Source of the DNA: Adineta vaga | Taxonomy: Eukaryota > Rotifera | DNA length: 64,000 nucleotides | NCBI GenBank assembly: GCA_021613535.1 | Contig: CP075494.1 | Location: 6,138,001 to 6,202,000 of the forward strand | Direction of reading: 5' to 3' | In this document: one piece after another, positions 24,326 to 37,062 of the stretch | Layout: each line of letters opens with the position of its first letter | Position numbering within the stretch: the stretch's first letter is position 1 | Program-made: the position numbers and the translations under genes | Notes under the pieces: model-generated | Told to the model about the DNA's origin: nothing | What the model saw: the letters and a program-made list of their open reading frames with translations, nothing else | Database searches by the model: none

Positions 24326-27161
24326 TCATACAGCAGCACATTTTGAATAATGATTTGCATAGATCGATGGTGATTCATCATAGAGACTATCCGAAACAAC
24401 TAAAATATTCAATAAACAATTCACTAAATCAGTCAATTCAAATTCTATTACTTAAATTTTTTCTTGCTTCCATTCGACAATTGTATGCTTGATTATTTTC
24501 TTTATTTTTCAAATAATCTTTGATAAATAAATTCCAAATAATACATAGAATAATCATGAATAAAAATAAAACAACCGATACCATAATAATAATCGAACCG
24601 AGATAGAAATTTCGTCGTAATTTATTCGATGGACATTCATTTTGTGCAAATATATCGCATACATATACAATGATATTCTGTTTCGATTCTAATGCTTTCG
24701 GATAACCATAATCACGTGCATAGATTTCCAAACGTATTGGTAAACGAATATTAAATAGATTATATAATACAACTGAACCATTATGATAGATATGAAAATA
24801 ATTATAATGATCTTTATTTGTAAAATAATAGTTTACAAGACCATTATCATTATGATCAAGATCTGTTGCATGAATATGTGTAATAAATATGTGATTATAT
24901 TGATGATAATATTGATGTGTAGAAATGTAGATATATTGTTCGTAAGAATCATCGAAAATTGGATAGTGATCATTTCGATCGAGAATATTCACATGAATTT
25001 CTGTTTGAATTGTTGAATTCAATAATTTTATATAAAATTTATAGAATGATTGTATTTCTCGATCTAATCCATGAATTACTTTGATAATACCGGAATGAGA
25101 ATTAAGACGAAATGGAAATATTGATGAAGAATTTTCTTTAAATAAAGAATATGAAATTGATGTTGGTGATAAATCACAATTATTAACATGAATTTGACCT
25201 TGAAAGTAGAAAAGAGAAGGAACATGACAATATAAATTAAATTTGTTCAAATAACTTTACCAAGTTGATAAGGTATTCTTTGATGTTCTGTTGTATTAAA
25301 TACATAAATTGTTTGAGTAAACATAATTGAACAATTCATTTTCGTCGACAAGAGAATTTGAATATTTGCTTGATCAAATAATGAATGATTCGATTGATCA
25401 ATTGCAAAGACAGTTACATTTAGATTCATACCAGTCGATGGTTGTTTAACTAGAAATAAACTTCCATTATTTGGATCAATTCGAACGATATTTTCATGAG
25501 TATATTCTAAAAGTTTATATTGAATACGACGATGATTAGGTAGAGAATCGGCATCATTTGCTTGTACTTGACCAATAAATGATGAATTAGATAATTGAAA
25601 TTGATAACTTGAATAAGTAAATTTCGGTGCACAATCATTTTCATCAGTAACATAAACCATTAAACGTCGTTGACTACTCAAAGATGGATTACCATAATCT
25701 CCTATGAAAAAAAAAATACTTTTTCAAGTTTTCATAGTTTAGAAACTTACGTGCTTCAAGAATAATTATAAATTCTCTATCACCATGTTCTCTATTCAAT
25801 TGTCTTGCAGTTTTTATAACATACGTTGTTGAACTTAATGTATTATTTTCCATGCCAGAATCTAATTCAATTGGACAGGCAATTGTTAATGGTAAACAAG
25901 AAACGATTTTTAATGATAAATGATAATTAATCATAGCAGAATCAAGATCACGTATTAAAATATTTCCAATAACTTGTCCTAAACGAATATTTTCACTGAT
26001 ATTAATCGAAAAATGATCTTCGTTTTCTTCTAATTTATATACATTTAAAATATTCATTTGTATCATTGGTTTATTATCATTTATATCTGATATATCGATT
26101 ATAACTGGTACAATGCTTGAAGTTATTCCATCAAGATTCGCTGCTTTAACACGAAAACGATACGTTGATATCGTTTCGTAATCCAAAGAATGTTTCATTC
26201 GAATTAAACCACTATGATTATTAATTTCAAATGGAAACATATCTTTTGGTATATCAGTATTTAGAATCGTATAAAGAATTGTTTGATCATAACAATCATC
26301 ATCAATTGCACTTATCTGAAGAATTGATGAAGATGTATTTCTATTGAAAAGATTTTCCGGTATATTCGCATGATAAAGCTGTTGAGTAAAACGTGGTTGG
26401 TATTCATTTAAGTCTCCAACAGTGATATTTACATGTCTAAAAGAACGTTTTATAAGATAGAATTTGCTCGTTACTAGAACTTACAAAATATTCGATCTGT
26501 AACCACTTTTATCAATTGCAATGATATATAATTGATAATTATTTTTCATTTCACAATCTAATATTCGAAGTAATTTCAATCGAAGTTCATCTTGAGATTG
26601 TTCTAATTGAAAGATTCGTTGAATTTCTTCGATATTATGATTAAGAAATTCATAATGATCAATATTATATTGAATTGAATCATAATCATATGCAATCGGT
26701 AATTGTACACGATGATTTCTTGGGAGATTCTCTCGAATTATTAGTGAAATATAATCTTGAGAAAAGAATGGTTTCCAATCATTTTCATCTAAGATAATTA
26801 ATTTAAAGATAAGTAAGAATGATGTTTGAGTAAAGATTTGTAATTGTAATGAGCATTCATCATTGACATTTCTATTTTCACAAATTTGTTCGCGATCAAA
26901 TTCTATGGAACGAAATTTTAATGTTGGAGAATGAATTTCAAAATATTTCGATGGATTTGATAAAGAAAATTGTAAATATTGATATAATGATGTTCGATTT
27001 GAAAGTAAATTTGTTAAATTCCATTGTAAATTTTCATGTGGCGTATTTTCCATAACACTTAACGTTACATTGCATATCTCTTCGCAATCGTAAGCGAAAA
27101 TAATTGGAAGAAGAAGTACATGAAGATATATGCGAATCATATTTGAAGTATTTAAATGCAT
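24326..27161 (-). CDS. Protocadherin-like single-pass cadherin
   Basis: Exons in transcript order are 26485-27161, 25751-26436, 25261-25701, 24452-25198 and 24326-24399, giving 874 residues. A signal peptide (MIRIYLHVLLLPIIFA) may start at the second Met. About six to seven extracellular cadherin repeats follow, recognised by linker motifs: DENDWKP, DLNEYQP, DINDNKP, DENDCAP, DRNDHYP, with LDYE/LDRE and DxD-type (DLDHNDNG) calcium sites; some repeats are degenerate. A membrane helix (SIIIMVSVVLFLFMIILCII) precedes a short cytoplasmic tail. The last exon is a small one that phase-matches the donor at 24451 and adds SDSLYDESPSIYANHYSK, a Tyr-rich tail. If that donor is skipped, the frame ends at 24438. 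The protein would mediate calcium-dependent adhesion at the cell surface. No catenin-binding domain is visible. Confidence 0.88.
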
Positions 27162-28530
27162 CTAAATAGATAGAAATATCTTTTTTTTTTCAAGCAAAAA
27201 CAATTCTCACATCTACTTGTCAAGAATGTTGTCTGTTGATAATGAATAAGAACACTCAATTAGGATTATCTTTAGCTGCTCGTTTGATCTCCCTTGTTCT
27301 GTCTACACTTCGATACTTTTTCCGAACGATGTTAGACATCAAGTATAGTTACGAAAGAAGATTTTGACATTGATGTATAAGAGAAAGATTTTTTTCTCTT
27401 TTTTATGAAATAATCCACATGGGAATGTTCCTTTTCTGTTTCTTTAAGTTAATAAAGAAAAGAAAGATGGATGTATCTAATGCAGTTATACGCATGTTCA
27501 TTTCAGTCAGATATCAAATATTATCAAAGAGAAAAGTAACAAAAAAACGTTAATGTTGATCATAAACTAACAGACGGAACTGATCATTATCATCAGTAGA
27601 GTTGTTCAGAAGAAAATATGTGAAATGGCAGAATGAAAAATGATGTGTAATTATTATTATTATTACTATTTGTATCTCACCTTTTCAAGGACCAAAGAAC
27701 ATTTGCACACATGGATGCAAACAATAATAGGATAGTAGTATGCATTCTGTTGACATGAACATAAGAAAAGAGAAAATGATACACATGTGAGAACAATTCG
27801 CTAAATAATGATGTAATCAGTTCCAAAGGAAATGATTAGGACATGTAACCTTGTTCTATCATCATCTTTTATTTTATCAAAAGATGTAGCAGTTGACAGT
27901 GAATCGTTTGTCATTAATGAATGTATGGACAAGTAGAAGATTAAGACAATCTATCTATTTCATCATCAAGCAATTGCTGTCAAAGGAAAAGACACACAAT
28001 GTTGCTTTACTTCTTCTACCCGATCAACAATCACATGCGTATTCATTAGAGATTAGAGTAGTTTAACTGTATTCATATCGTTTATTGAATTATGTCAGAA
28101 AACATCCGGCCTTGTTCCTTTTTTCTTTCTCTCTCTCTATCTCTCTCCTACAGTCTTATCAAGACAGACATTTAACGCCACAAACTAATGATATTATTCA
28201 CAAAAAGAAAAGCTTGAACAGACGAGATTTACACGAGCGAATGACTTTATTGATGTTAGTTACTTGAATATGATGGATTTAACACGAACTTTTGTCATTA
28301 ATTCATTCGCTTAATTGAGTCAAAGAGAAAGAAAGCACAATGCATGTTCTCTTTTTGATCTAATTGATCTCAAAATACACACAGACGAGATTGAGAAAAG
28401 TAAATAAGTTTTAATCAGAAATACACACAAAACTGACAATAACAACAAAGACAACAACGACAACAACACGAAAAAGAACCGCTAATTTGTTTATCTGACT
28501 CGAAATATGCTCGTCATTGAAATTATTTCG
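27162..28530. other. Gene-free stretch upstream of the protocadherin
   Basis: About 1.4 kb with the protocadherin promoter side and the 3' flank of the EF-hand gene. A short CT-rich tract lies near 28125-28150 and (CAA)n-like words near 28438-28470. No supported gene. Confidence 0.6.
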
Positions 28531-29428
28531 CTATTTATGATGATCATTCGAACAAGCTAAAAAGAGAAAGTTAATGATTATTTAAAAAATTTCTTACTAC
28601 AATGAAGAAAAAGAAATTTATACCATAAAATGGTGAAATTATTGCTAAGAGTTCTCGATTTTGCATAACAGTTTGAATAAAATCATGTTTATAAATAACT
28701 CCATCTCCGTTACCAGTAAATTGTTTAAGAAATTGTTGAATAATCGCAAAACATTCATGATCCGATCCAGTTTCATCACCGCCTAACATTCGTGTAATTG
28801 ACTAAATACAAACAAAAGAAAGAAAGTTTCATTTCCTTGTCTTTGAAATTGTCTCATATTACATTTGCCATTTCTTTGATTTCTTCACCGGATATTTGAT
28901 TATCACCATTTTGATCATAAATACGAAATGTATAATCAATTTTTGATTGTAAATCACCCTTTGTTGTTAAAATAAAACCTCGTACAAATTCATCAATATC
29001 TATGAAATAGAATCAATTCAATCAATTATGAGTAAAAGAAAATCAAAATTTCTTTACCAACAGTTCCACTATGATCTTCATCAAAAACGTTTGCTAATGA
29101 ATCAACTACTTCACTAATACGTTCACAATCAAGATCACTCATATCTTTATAAATCGATATCATTTGTTCTTTGGATAGTTTCCCTTTTGTTGAACGATCC
29201 TATGAACAAAGAAAACAAAGACAATTTGATTTTAATGTCATATCAATATAATCACTTACTAAAATTGCTCTGTACCACAATTCTAAATCAGATTCAGACA
29301 TTCCTACAGAAAAAGAGCCTTTAGATATTCTCATCAAGTACAAATCCCAATATTTTACCAGTTCGTTGCATAAGTAAATCTTTAGTTTCATCCATCAAAG
29401 TTTCACATGAACCAGTTTTATTTCCCAT
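28531..29428 (-). CDS. EF-hand calcium-binding protein (calcineurin B/NCS-like)
   Basis: Six exons in transcript order: 29359-29428, 29260-29303, 29058-29199, 28863-28999, 28624-28801, 28531-28556. The product is 198 residues. It starts MGNKTGS, a good N-myristoylation signal. An EF-hand with all ligands is at FDEDHSGTVDIDEF and a second at YDQNGDNQISGEEI. A degenerate third is at FTGNGDGVIYKHDF, and an N-terminal SKEQ...IYKDM segment resembles a vestigial hand. This spacing suits calcineurin B-like and calcium-sensor proteins. Likely role: calcium-dependent regulation of a membrane or phosphatase partner. The last exon codes only eight residues; without its splice the frame would run on into the intron and end differently. 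Confidence 0.8.
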
Positions 29429-29781
29429 TGAACAATGTAAATGATGTGTATTCGTAGACACACAATAGAATTCTTCTGGAAAAAAGACGATAAAATAAAT
29501 GAAACTTATCCTCAGTAGAATGCCAGTCGTAATAATGAGAAAATATTCTATTTTTCAGACTTTTTTTGTGCAGAGAAAACGTAGAATAGCAATAAAAATA
29601 AGCACATGCGGTCTGAGTATGTGAAGAAGGAGGAAAATTTTGTCTGTTCTGATACAAAACCGAGAACGAGAGAATATAAATATGAAAGGTGTTTTATTCT
29701 CATAAAAGACTATTTAAAAAAAAAAAACAACAGAAATAATGAAAAATATTTCATATCCGATTGATTCTTTTTCTTTGCTAT
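29429..29781. other. Intergenic between EF-hand gene and riboflavin transporter
   Basis: 353 bp, AT-rich, with a poly-A run near 29718. No gene seen. Confidence 0.6.
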
Positions 29782-31354
29782 TCAATAACATCGTAATGTT
29801 TGATCACAAATATTTCGTTCTTGAAACAATTGAAAAGTATTCGTTAGAATATAACTAATGATTGCACCAATTAACGAACCTAATTGAGTACCAACACCAA
29901 ACCATACAAGACCACGATGACCAAGAGTTCGTCGGAAATAATTACCCATCGAGATACGAATATATGAGCCAGTTAAATGAATTAAAACCCAAACAAAAAA
30001 CTAAAGAAAGATTAAGAAATTGACTTATGGTCATGTTTTTGCTTTACTTACAATAATTATATGACCAAATGTTTGATTAACTAGCGGAGGACACGGTGAC
30101 AGTTTTGCCTGTAGTAAAAAACATCCTCTCTATTGTCTAGTTCTTCATTTTATTATCACTTACAGTCAAAAAAATATAACTGAAAAGACCGAGAATTGTA
30201 ATATAAATTGAATAGATAGTTTTCGATGATAATTCTGGAATAGATGTTCCAATTAATGCAATAACTGGATAAGCGAATTGACCTTATAAAAAGAAGAGAT
30301 ATGCAAGAATGAAATTTGCCATTTATGACTTTCTTTTTCTCTCACTGATAATGATTGTATAATGAAATGTTGTAGCACTATAAGCATTTAATGAAAATGT
30401 TGTTAAACCAGGACATATTCCATAAAGGATGGCACTTGCTTGAAAAAGTATAAATAGATAAATTCCTGATTTGGATAGAATAGCTTTCTTTGGATGATTT
30501 GGTTTCTTTCTCTTTTTTAGTCTTAATTCAATTCGATTGATTGTATCAATGGTATTTTCAATGATATGAATATCATTAATATCATCCATGAGAATAAATA
30601 CACGTGATTTTGATTGTTTGGAATTGATTTGTGGAGATTCGACTTTTGAACGACCGGTTTCCATTATACAAAGGATCGAAAATGAAACTAAAGCTAAAAA
30701 TGGTAATGAACTCAATAGAAGAAAGTAAGTCCGAACAGAAAAACGAGGTTGGTGTTGAATTTCAATATATGTTCCATTATCAATGAATTGGCAATCGGAT
30801 TTACCAATACCTTGTCCAACACCAAACAATGCAGGAAGAAGACCCGTTAATGCTTCACCAGTAAAATATGCATTCAAATACATTGATTCATATCGATATA
30901 AAAATGGAATAAATGTTGTTGATGACATACAATCAGCAATAGCTGTAAAAAAACATAAGAACATCAAATAAACACTTTGTTCTTTGTCGAACAGATAAGC
31001 TGTTCTATCCCACAGGTAGGCAAATGCAATCGCAAATGTAATACTTGTACATAGAAGAAGAAAGTTGACCGGAATTTCAAATGGAGCAGTATTTAATTTG
31101 AAAATTAACGAAGCAAATACAACAGTAATCGGAAAGATATTTGCTGAACTAATAAGTAATGTTAATTTTGCTGGTAATTGCCATGATTCCGGTAGGACAG
31201 GAACAAGAATTGGTAATTCAATCCAAACACCCGCTAAATTTGTCCATGTACCTAATCCAAAAAGTGCAACAAGAACATAAACAATCGCTTTCAGATGAAA
31301 ATGAACTTTTGATGTTGAAAGTATATCAACATGAGGAGGTGAATTGGCAAGCAT
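29782..31354 (-). CDS. SLC52A: Riboflavin transporter, SLC52 family
   Basis: Four exons in transcript order: 30346-31354, 30164-30282, 30052-30108, 29782-30000. The product is 467 residues, matching the 445-470 of human RFVT proteins. The first segment has the family's GLGTWTNLAGVWIELPILV signature, then LPESWQLP before the second helix, repeated membrane helices (about eleven in total), the CMSSTTFIPFLYRY stretch, an EALTGLLPALFGVGQGIG helix, and a long charged loop around residues 235-290 before the C-terminal half. SLC52 proteins carry riboflavin across the plasma membrane. The C-terminal half ends with a short cytosolic tail (QTLRCY). It sits head to tail with KIF24. Confidence 0.93.
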
Positions 31355-31959
31355 TGAGAAATATATATATATGTATTCGTATACAAAAATGAGACAAATA
31401 AGAAGAATCGATCTTTGATTTACTATAGATTGATAAGAAAAACTTGTCTCGAATTACTAAATGACTATCATTCTTTGATAAAATACGTCTCTATAACATG
31501 ATGTGAATTGAGAATGAAAAAATCTGCCGATATAAAACTAGTGAAGTAAACTTCGAACTCCTCCAATGTTTTTTTCGAAACTCTAGAAGTCTTTTTTCCA
31601 ATTTCGGTATTTCACAGCTTTCTATATCACGAAATTCTTTACTTTCTTCTTTTCATTGGAAAAACATTTCTAAACTTTATTTTTCATATCATTATTAAAT
31701 ATTCTACGAATTGACAAAGGAAAAATACACACAATAAAAGAATGAAAATTTATACATGAAAAATGCGAGTTAATATTTAAGTTGCTAAAAAGAACCATTG
31801 GAATAAATATAGCAGAAAAAGGAGAATTCCCTAGAAGAAAACAAAAAGCTAAATATAAACTACAGTTCTACAAGTTCATTTAAAACACTCGAGGGTGTGG
31901 TTTTATTTGGTATAATTCAAACACACGAATATATATGTATATATGAGAAAGTAAGAGAA
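31355..31959. other. Intergenic between SLC52 and KIF24
   Basis: 605 bp of AT-rich sequence holding the SLC52 5' flank and KIF24 3' flank. A short AT run is near 31361-31371. No gene seen. Confidence 0.6.
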
Positions 31960-34900
31960 TTAATCGGCAACAGGGATGAGTTTATCATCGCCAGTACGAA
32001 CAACAAAATCTAGATCCTTTTCATGCATATTTTTTAAACTGTTCAATATTGTATGAAATGGAGACGTAGCAAGAAATGAATTCGTTTTTTCATTATCTAA
32101 GAATTGTTCCTGATCAGAATTTATCCTATCTGTCGTATCAATTGTACTAAATGGTGGGAAAACAAGAAGAGGTGAATGTGTAAGAGATTGATTTGAATTA
32201 GAACCATTAAATGAGGTTTGTGCGAATGGATTTTGACAAGTGGACTGCATTTGAGATGTACGATCACTGTCACTTGTTGGATTACTAACAATTTCATTCG
32301 TATTTCCTTGATTTTCATTGGAAGATTGAGAAATAGGAATACCATTATCTTGATTTTGGAGTTCTTCTAGAAAATCAATCCGATTCATAAAAATAAAAGA
32401 TATAATTTATTCAAAACGAACGTGTTTCGAGTTTTGCTGCTAGATTGATATCAGTTGAATTCACTTTTACTTGATGAAGCTTTTCGGAAAGTGAAGATAA
32501 ACTTGGTTGAATGATTTGTTCATAATCATGTTTGAATAAATATCCATATTGATTGGAAGATATGGGCGGCGGCGGTGGTGATGGTGATGATAATTTAGTA
32601 TCAATATGATTAAAACTACTTGCTACTTCTCTGTCATCATCATCACTTAAAAAGTTCATTGAACTGCCTTTGAATGTGGATTGACGACATGATTTAAGAA
32701 AATCTCGAGCAAATGTGCCAGGAGATGATGGACGATCGGAAGAATCTTTCACTGATGACACAGGTTCAACAGGTTCAATTAAATGAGTTTCAAGTAAACT
32801 ACGTAATGCATTTAATTGATCCGAAACTCGAAGAGCAAAATCTTTCGATGGTGAATCTAAATATGAACGAAACGTTCCTAATTGCATGGCCTATTCATAA
32901 TGTTGGTATACTTACTAAGTGAAGTTGATAATATCCATTGATTGTCAATATTTGTTGATGGAACAGGTGAGATTGATTTTGTTAATAATTGTTCTAGTTG
33001 AGGTCGAAGTGGCACACTTGATGCTAATGCTGGTGAAGATAATGATGCTTGTAAAGTTGTCGAAGATGTTAATGGTTCAGTACTCTTTGTTGTCGTTAGT
33101 GATGGATAAATTTTACTATGAAGTAGATAAGCATCTGTTTGTTCTTGCTCATTTTTTGTTAATTGAAAATCATCGATTGTTTGGCAAGCTTCACTACGAG
33201 TGGAATGGGATGTCGTTTTTAACGGATATGATTTATGAGAATGAATACCAAGATGTAGTTTGGCATCATTTTCTTCAGAATCCGAACTGTGACGAAGACG
33301 AAGAGGTACTGTTCGTTGATGACGAGTGGATAGATATCGAAGTGTAGGATCAAATGATGAAGGATTCCGTGATTTTTTATTATCATTAGAAGATTTCTTT
33401 GGTTGAGTAGTTGTTGCTGTTTTGGTTGGACGAGAATTTTGATACGTCTTGTTTGAGGATGAAAATAAATTTTTCGCTTTATTTGAATGAGACACATGAG
33501 ACATCGTATTTTGAGAAGTAAGTTTTGATTTTCGTGGAGTTGCAACTGATGATGATCGTTGATTACCACTTGTTAAACGATTCGAAACAATAGATAATAA
33601 TTCATCACGATTTGTAAAGAATCCTGTTTGATCTCGATAAGTTGCTTGACGATCCGAATAAATCAATGGTTCATCATTATTTATATCATAGTATTTATTC
33701 AAATTTAAACAACTTTCAATTAATTCATTATGTGTATTCGATTTTCGATGATGTCGATCATTAGATACTTTCATAGACACACCTAAAGTACTTCGGGCTG
33801 AGATAGGTGGTTCATTAGATGCATCGGAAAGACGATGATTTCGTGAAATTGAAATTGCTTTCCAATTTCGGTCATTTCCATCATCATACATGAGACGTGA
33901 ACTATCGTATAATCGTGTTTTCTTGCTTGATGACGGCTTTTTAATATCAGATTGTGGCATTGGAAAATAACTTGATGGGCAATGATCATCATCATCATCA
34001 TCATCACCATCAGGTTTAGTTTTCTTTTCATGTAATCGATATGAATAACGAGTAGTATTCCGATATGAATTATTCGTCTTCAAATTACGTTTCGATGCTG
34101 TAAGAGATTTTATTAAATGATTAGTACTACCACCACCACCACCTGTAATTGGAATATCATCATCGGCTATTTGCCAATCAATATCTAATGGTTTTGTTTT
34201 ACGGATATCGATATCTATTTAACAAGAAATAAATTTCAAATATGATGTATAAATCTCATGACAAAGAACAAACCTGTTTGGTTTGTGGAATGATACATAT
34301 GTGAATCTACCGATGAGATAAGTCGATGAACTGGTGTTGATGCTGTGGCAGGATTAAATGTTCGTTGAGGTTTTTCAGGAATAGTTTCATGTTCTTTCAT
34401 TGTTTCATTCGTCGAGGGCATTTGTACATTTCCTGTTACCATTGAACGATGTCGATGTCGAATACTAATATCACGAATTCGTGAAGCATATTGAAGAGTA
34501 TTTAGTGAACATTGACAACAATCATTTGGTGGTGAAACATTTGCCATAAGACATGTACGTGTTTTTGAACCGACAAGAGAATCACGTAATATATGGGTTA
34601 ATTTACTTTGTCGAAATGGTGCATGAGAATGTGTCATATCCATAGAACGAATACATTCTTTTAATGCTAATAAAGAACAATTAATTTGTGCACCTTCACG
34701 TCGCGTTTGACGAAGATTATTCTGAGCATCTGTTGCACGTTCACTTCCAGCAAGATCAATAAATATCAATCTAAAATTAAAGAAAAAAAGAAGAAAACAA
34801 TAGATGATTGATTATTCTTTCATCAAATCAATTTATCGTACCTAAAATCTTCCGACGCATCATAATTATGTTGTAATGTAATTTGAAAAACGGCATGTGA

Positions 34901-36408
34901 TCGTGAAGAATTTGAATTAAATGCACTCTTTCCATGGTGCCGTTTTGTAAGACCTTCATCAATAATACAACGTAAATTTTCTAAATTTTTCAATAAAAGT
35001 TCTGTAATGCCAATAATATTCACATGATGTTCACCATCTTCACGTACAAATAATCTAAAACATTCAATTTTATCTTGTAATTATTTGCAAATCTTAGAAC
35101 ATATCAAATACAAACCTTTTTCCAGCATTAACTAAATCATAAACTTGATTATTGTATATTTCATAAAATGAACAGATAAGTCTGTTATCAATATTAACTT
35201 CTTGTAAAAGTAATTGTGTGCAATAAATCAATAAACCATCTGTATTTTTACTACCAAAGATCGTATGACTTTTACCTGAGAACGAAAAGAAAAAGAACAG
35301 AACATGTTGCTTTTTTTCATACGTAAAAGAGACAAGATTACAAACCAGATCCTGTCTGTCCAAAACAAATATATGTTAAATTATGTCGATGATCTGTAGA
35401 TATAAATGGTAATACAGTTGATTCAAAGACTTGTCTATTTGAAATATCAGATCCAAAAACATGATCATATTGAAATTCCGTCTAAGAAGAAAGGCAAAGT
35501 TAAAATTGGTAATGTTAATTCATCATCAAATACCTTTTTTAGTAAAGGTGTACAATCGAGATTAGCTTTATTTTCTGTAATAATAATACGTTTATTATCG
35601 GGAATAGCAATAACATCTTCAAAAGTTGTTTCACTTGATAATAATGGACGTTTTCGTGCATAAACATAGATTTCGGCTGGTTTTGCATATGAGATTGTAT
35701 CTGTTGTGCGATAAGAACTACTTCGTGAACGTTTACTTGTCGGTATACCATAATTGTATGATTTGACCTAGATAAATAATGATATTATTAGTTTCCGATT
35801 GTTTTAATGGAATAGAATAATTATGAATATCCATTTCACTGTAATTCGCTATATAAGAGGAACGATGAAAGAAAAACTCGAGTTCTTACTTTAACATGTT
35901 CAACCACAGGTCGATTTAGAAATGTTTTTGTTTCAACGTTTTTCTGTTGATTATTTTTCAATGGTATAAAAATATGTTCTCGACTAACAATAGTTGATGA
36001 TTTTTGTGGAATAAATTCTGTGAAATGATGATTATTCATTGATTGAACTGTAGAACGTCTTAGAACATCATTTGAACTTTTCGATCGTTTCGATGCATTT
36101 TTGATTGTTGTTGCTGCTGCTTCATCACACCAACTAGCACGAACAGAACTTGCAGGTTTCACATTTGTCTGTTGTTTATTTGTATGAAAATAATGTGGAC
36201 AAATTTTTCCATCACGTGTTGCTTCTTTAAGAACATCGAGTAAAGAAATGAGATGAAGTAATTCTTGTTCTGTAAAATTTAATTTTTCAAAATGTTCAGC
36301 ATGAAAATATGCTAATGCACCTGCCGATTCATAACCAAGCGAACGAAATAATTCCACATGTTTGTCAAGGCCAACGGCTTTTAAAGCCTTGAGAAGACAT
36401 TTTGTCAT
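31960..36408 (-). CDS. KIF24: Kinesin-13 family protein KIF24
   Basis: Nine exons in transcript order: 35890-36408, 35534-35767, 35346-35481, 35116-35275, 34842-35054, 34274-34770, 32916-34214, 32422-32877, 31960-32366, giving 1306 residues (human KIF24 is about 1370). Residues 1-65 form a SAM domain, the mark that separates KIF24 from other kinesin-13s. The motor spans roughly 200-560: VYARKRPL, FGQTGSGKSHT (P-loop, split by an intron), NSNSSRSHAVFQI (switch I), LIFIDLAGSER (switch II) and SKLTHILRDSL. The rest is a long Ser-rich disordered tail with a poly-Asp run. KIF24 depolymerises centriolar microtubules and works with CP110 to restrain cilium assembly. The exon 8 acceptor must be CAATTAG at 32878; the nearer AATAG gives a stop. 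Confidence 0.93.
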
Positions 36409-37062
36409 TTTAATTTTCTTTAATGAAAAATATTTTCACTGGATTAGATGTAAATTTGATTGAATTATAAAAATAAAATTGCTAAATAATCAAATTGGTT
36501 GTTCATCAATGAATAACGACGGAAAGAATATGAATCGAAATCAAACGTATTGAAATTCTTTCAAACCAAATTATTCGACTAATTCGATAGGTTTGTTACC
36601 ATCAATGTTGTTGACAAAAGGTTTGTTACTAAGTGATGGAAGAATAGTTGTCAATTCGATAATATCGTCAAAATTTATCCACAAAAAAAAATTAGAAAAG
36701 AACTTTTTTTTTATGAACCTAAAAGAAAATCAAAATTATATAAACTTTTGTTCATCGAGCGACATCTGTATGAGTTTTATTCTTCCTTCTGACGATGTTC
36801 ACATTCTGCTTCGAACATAAATTTTAAACTTGCAGATCAATAATTTCTTTTTATTGTCAATAAATTAAATACTACATAAATATATTCGCTCAATCATCGG
36901 GACAATTCATTGAAAATAGATACATTCATAGAACTCACATCATCTGTCGTAGAAAAACAAGAATCACGAACAAAACATCACACATTCATTGTTTATGTAT
37001 ACATATGGACAATTGAAGAATGAAGAAAAGATTTTTTTTTCTGTTTCGTTGTTTAAAAATAT
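36409..37062. other. Intergenic between KIF24 and Kv1
   Basis: 654 bp, AT-rich, with the KIF24 promoter side and Kv1 3' flank. No supported frame. Confidence 0.6.
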
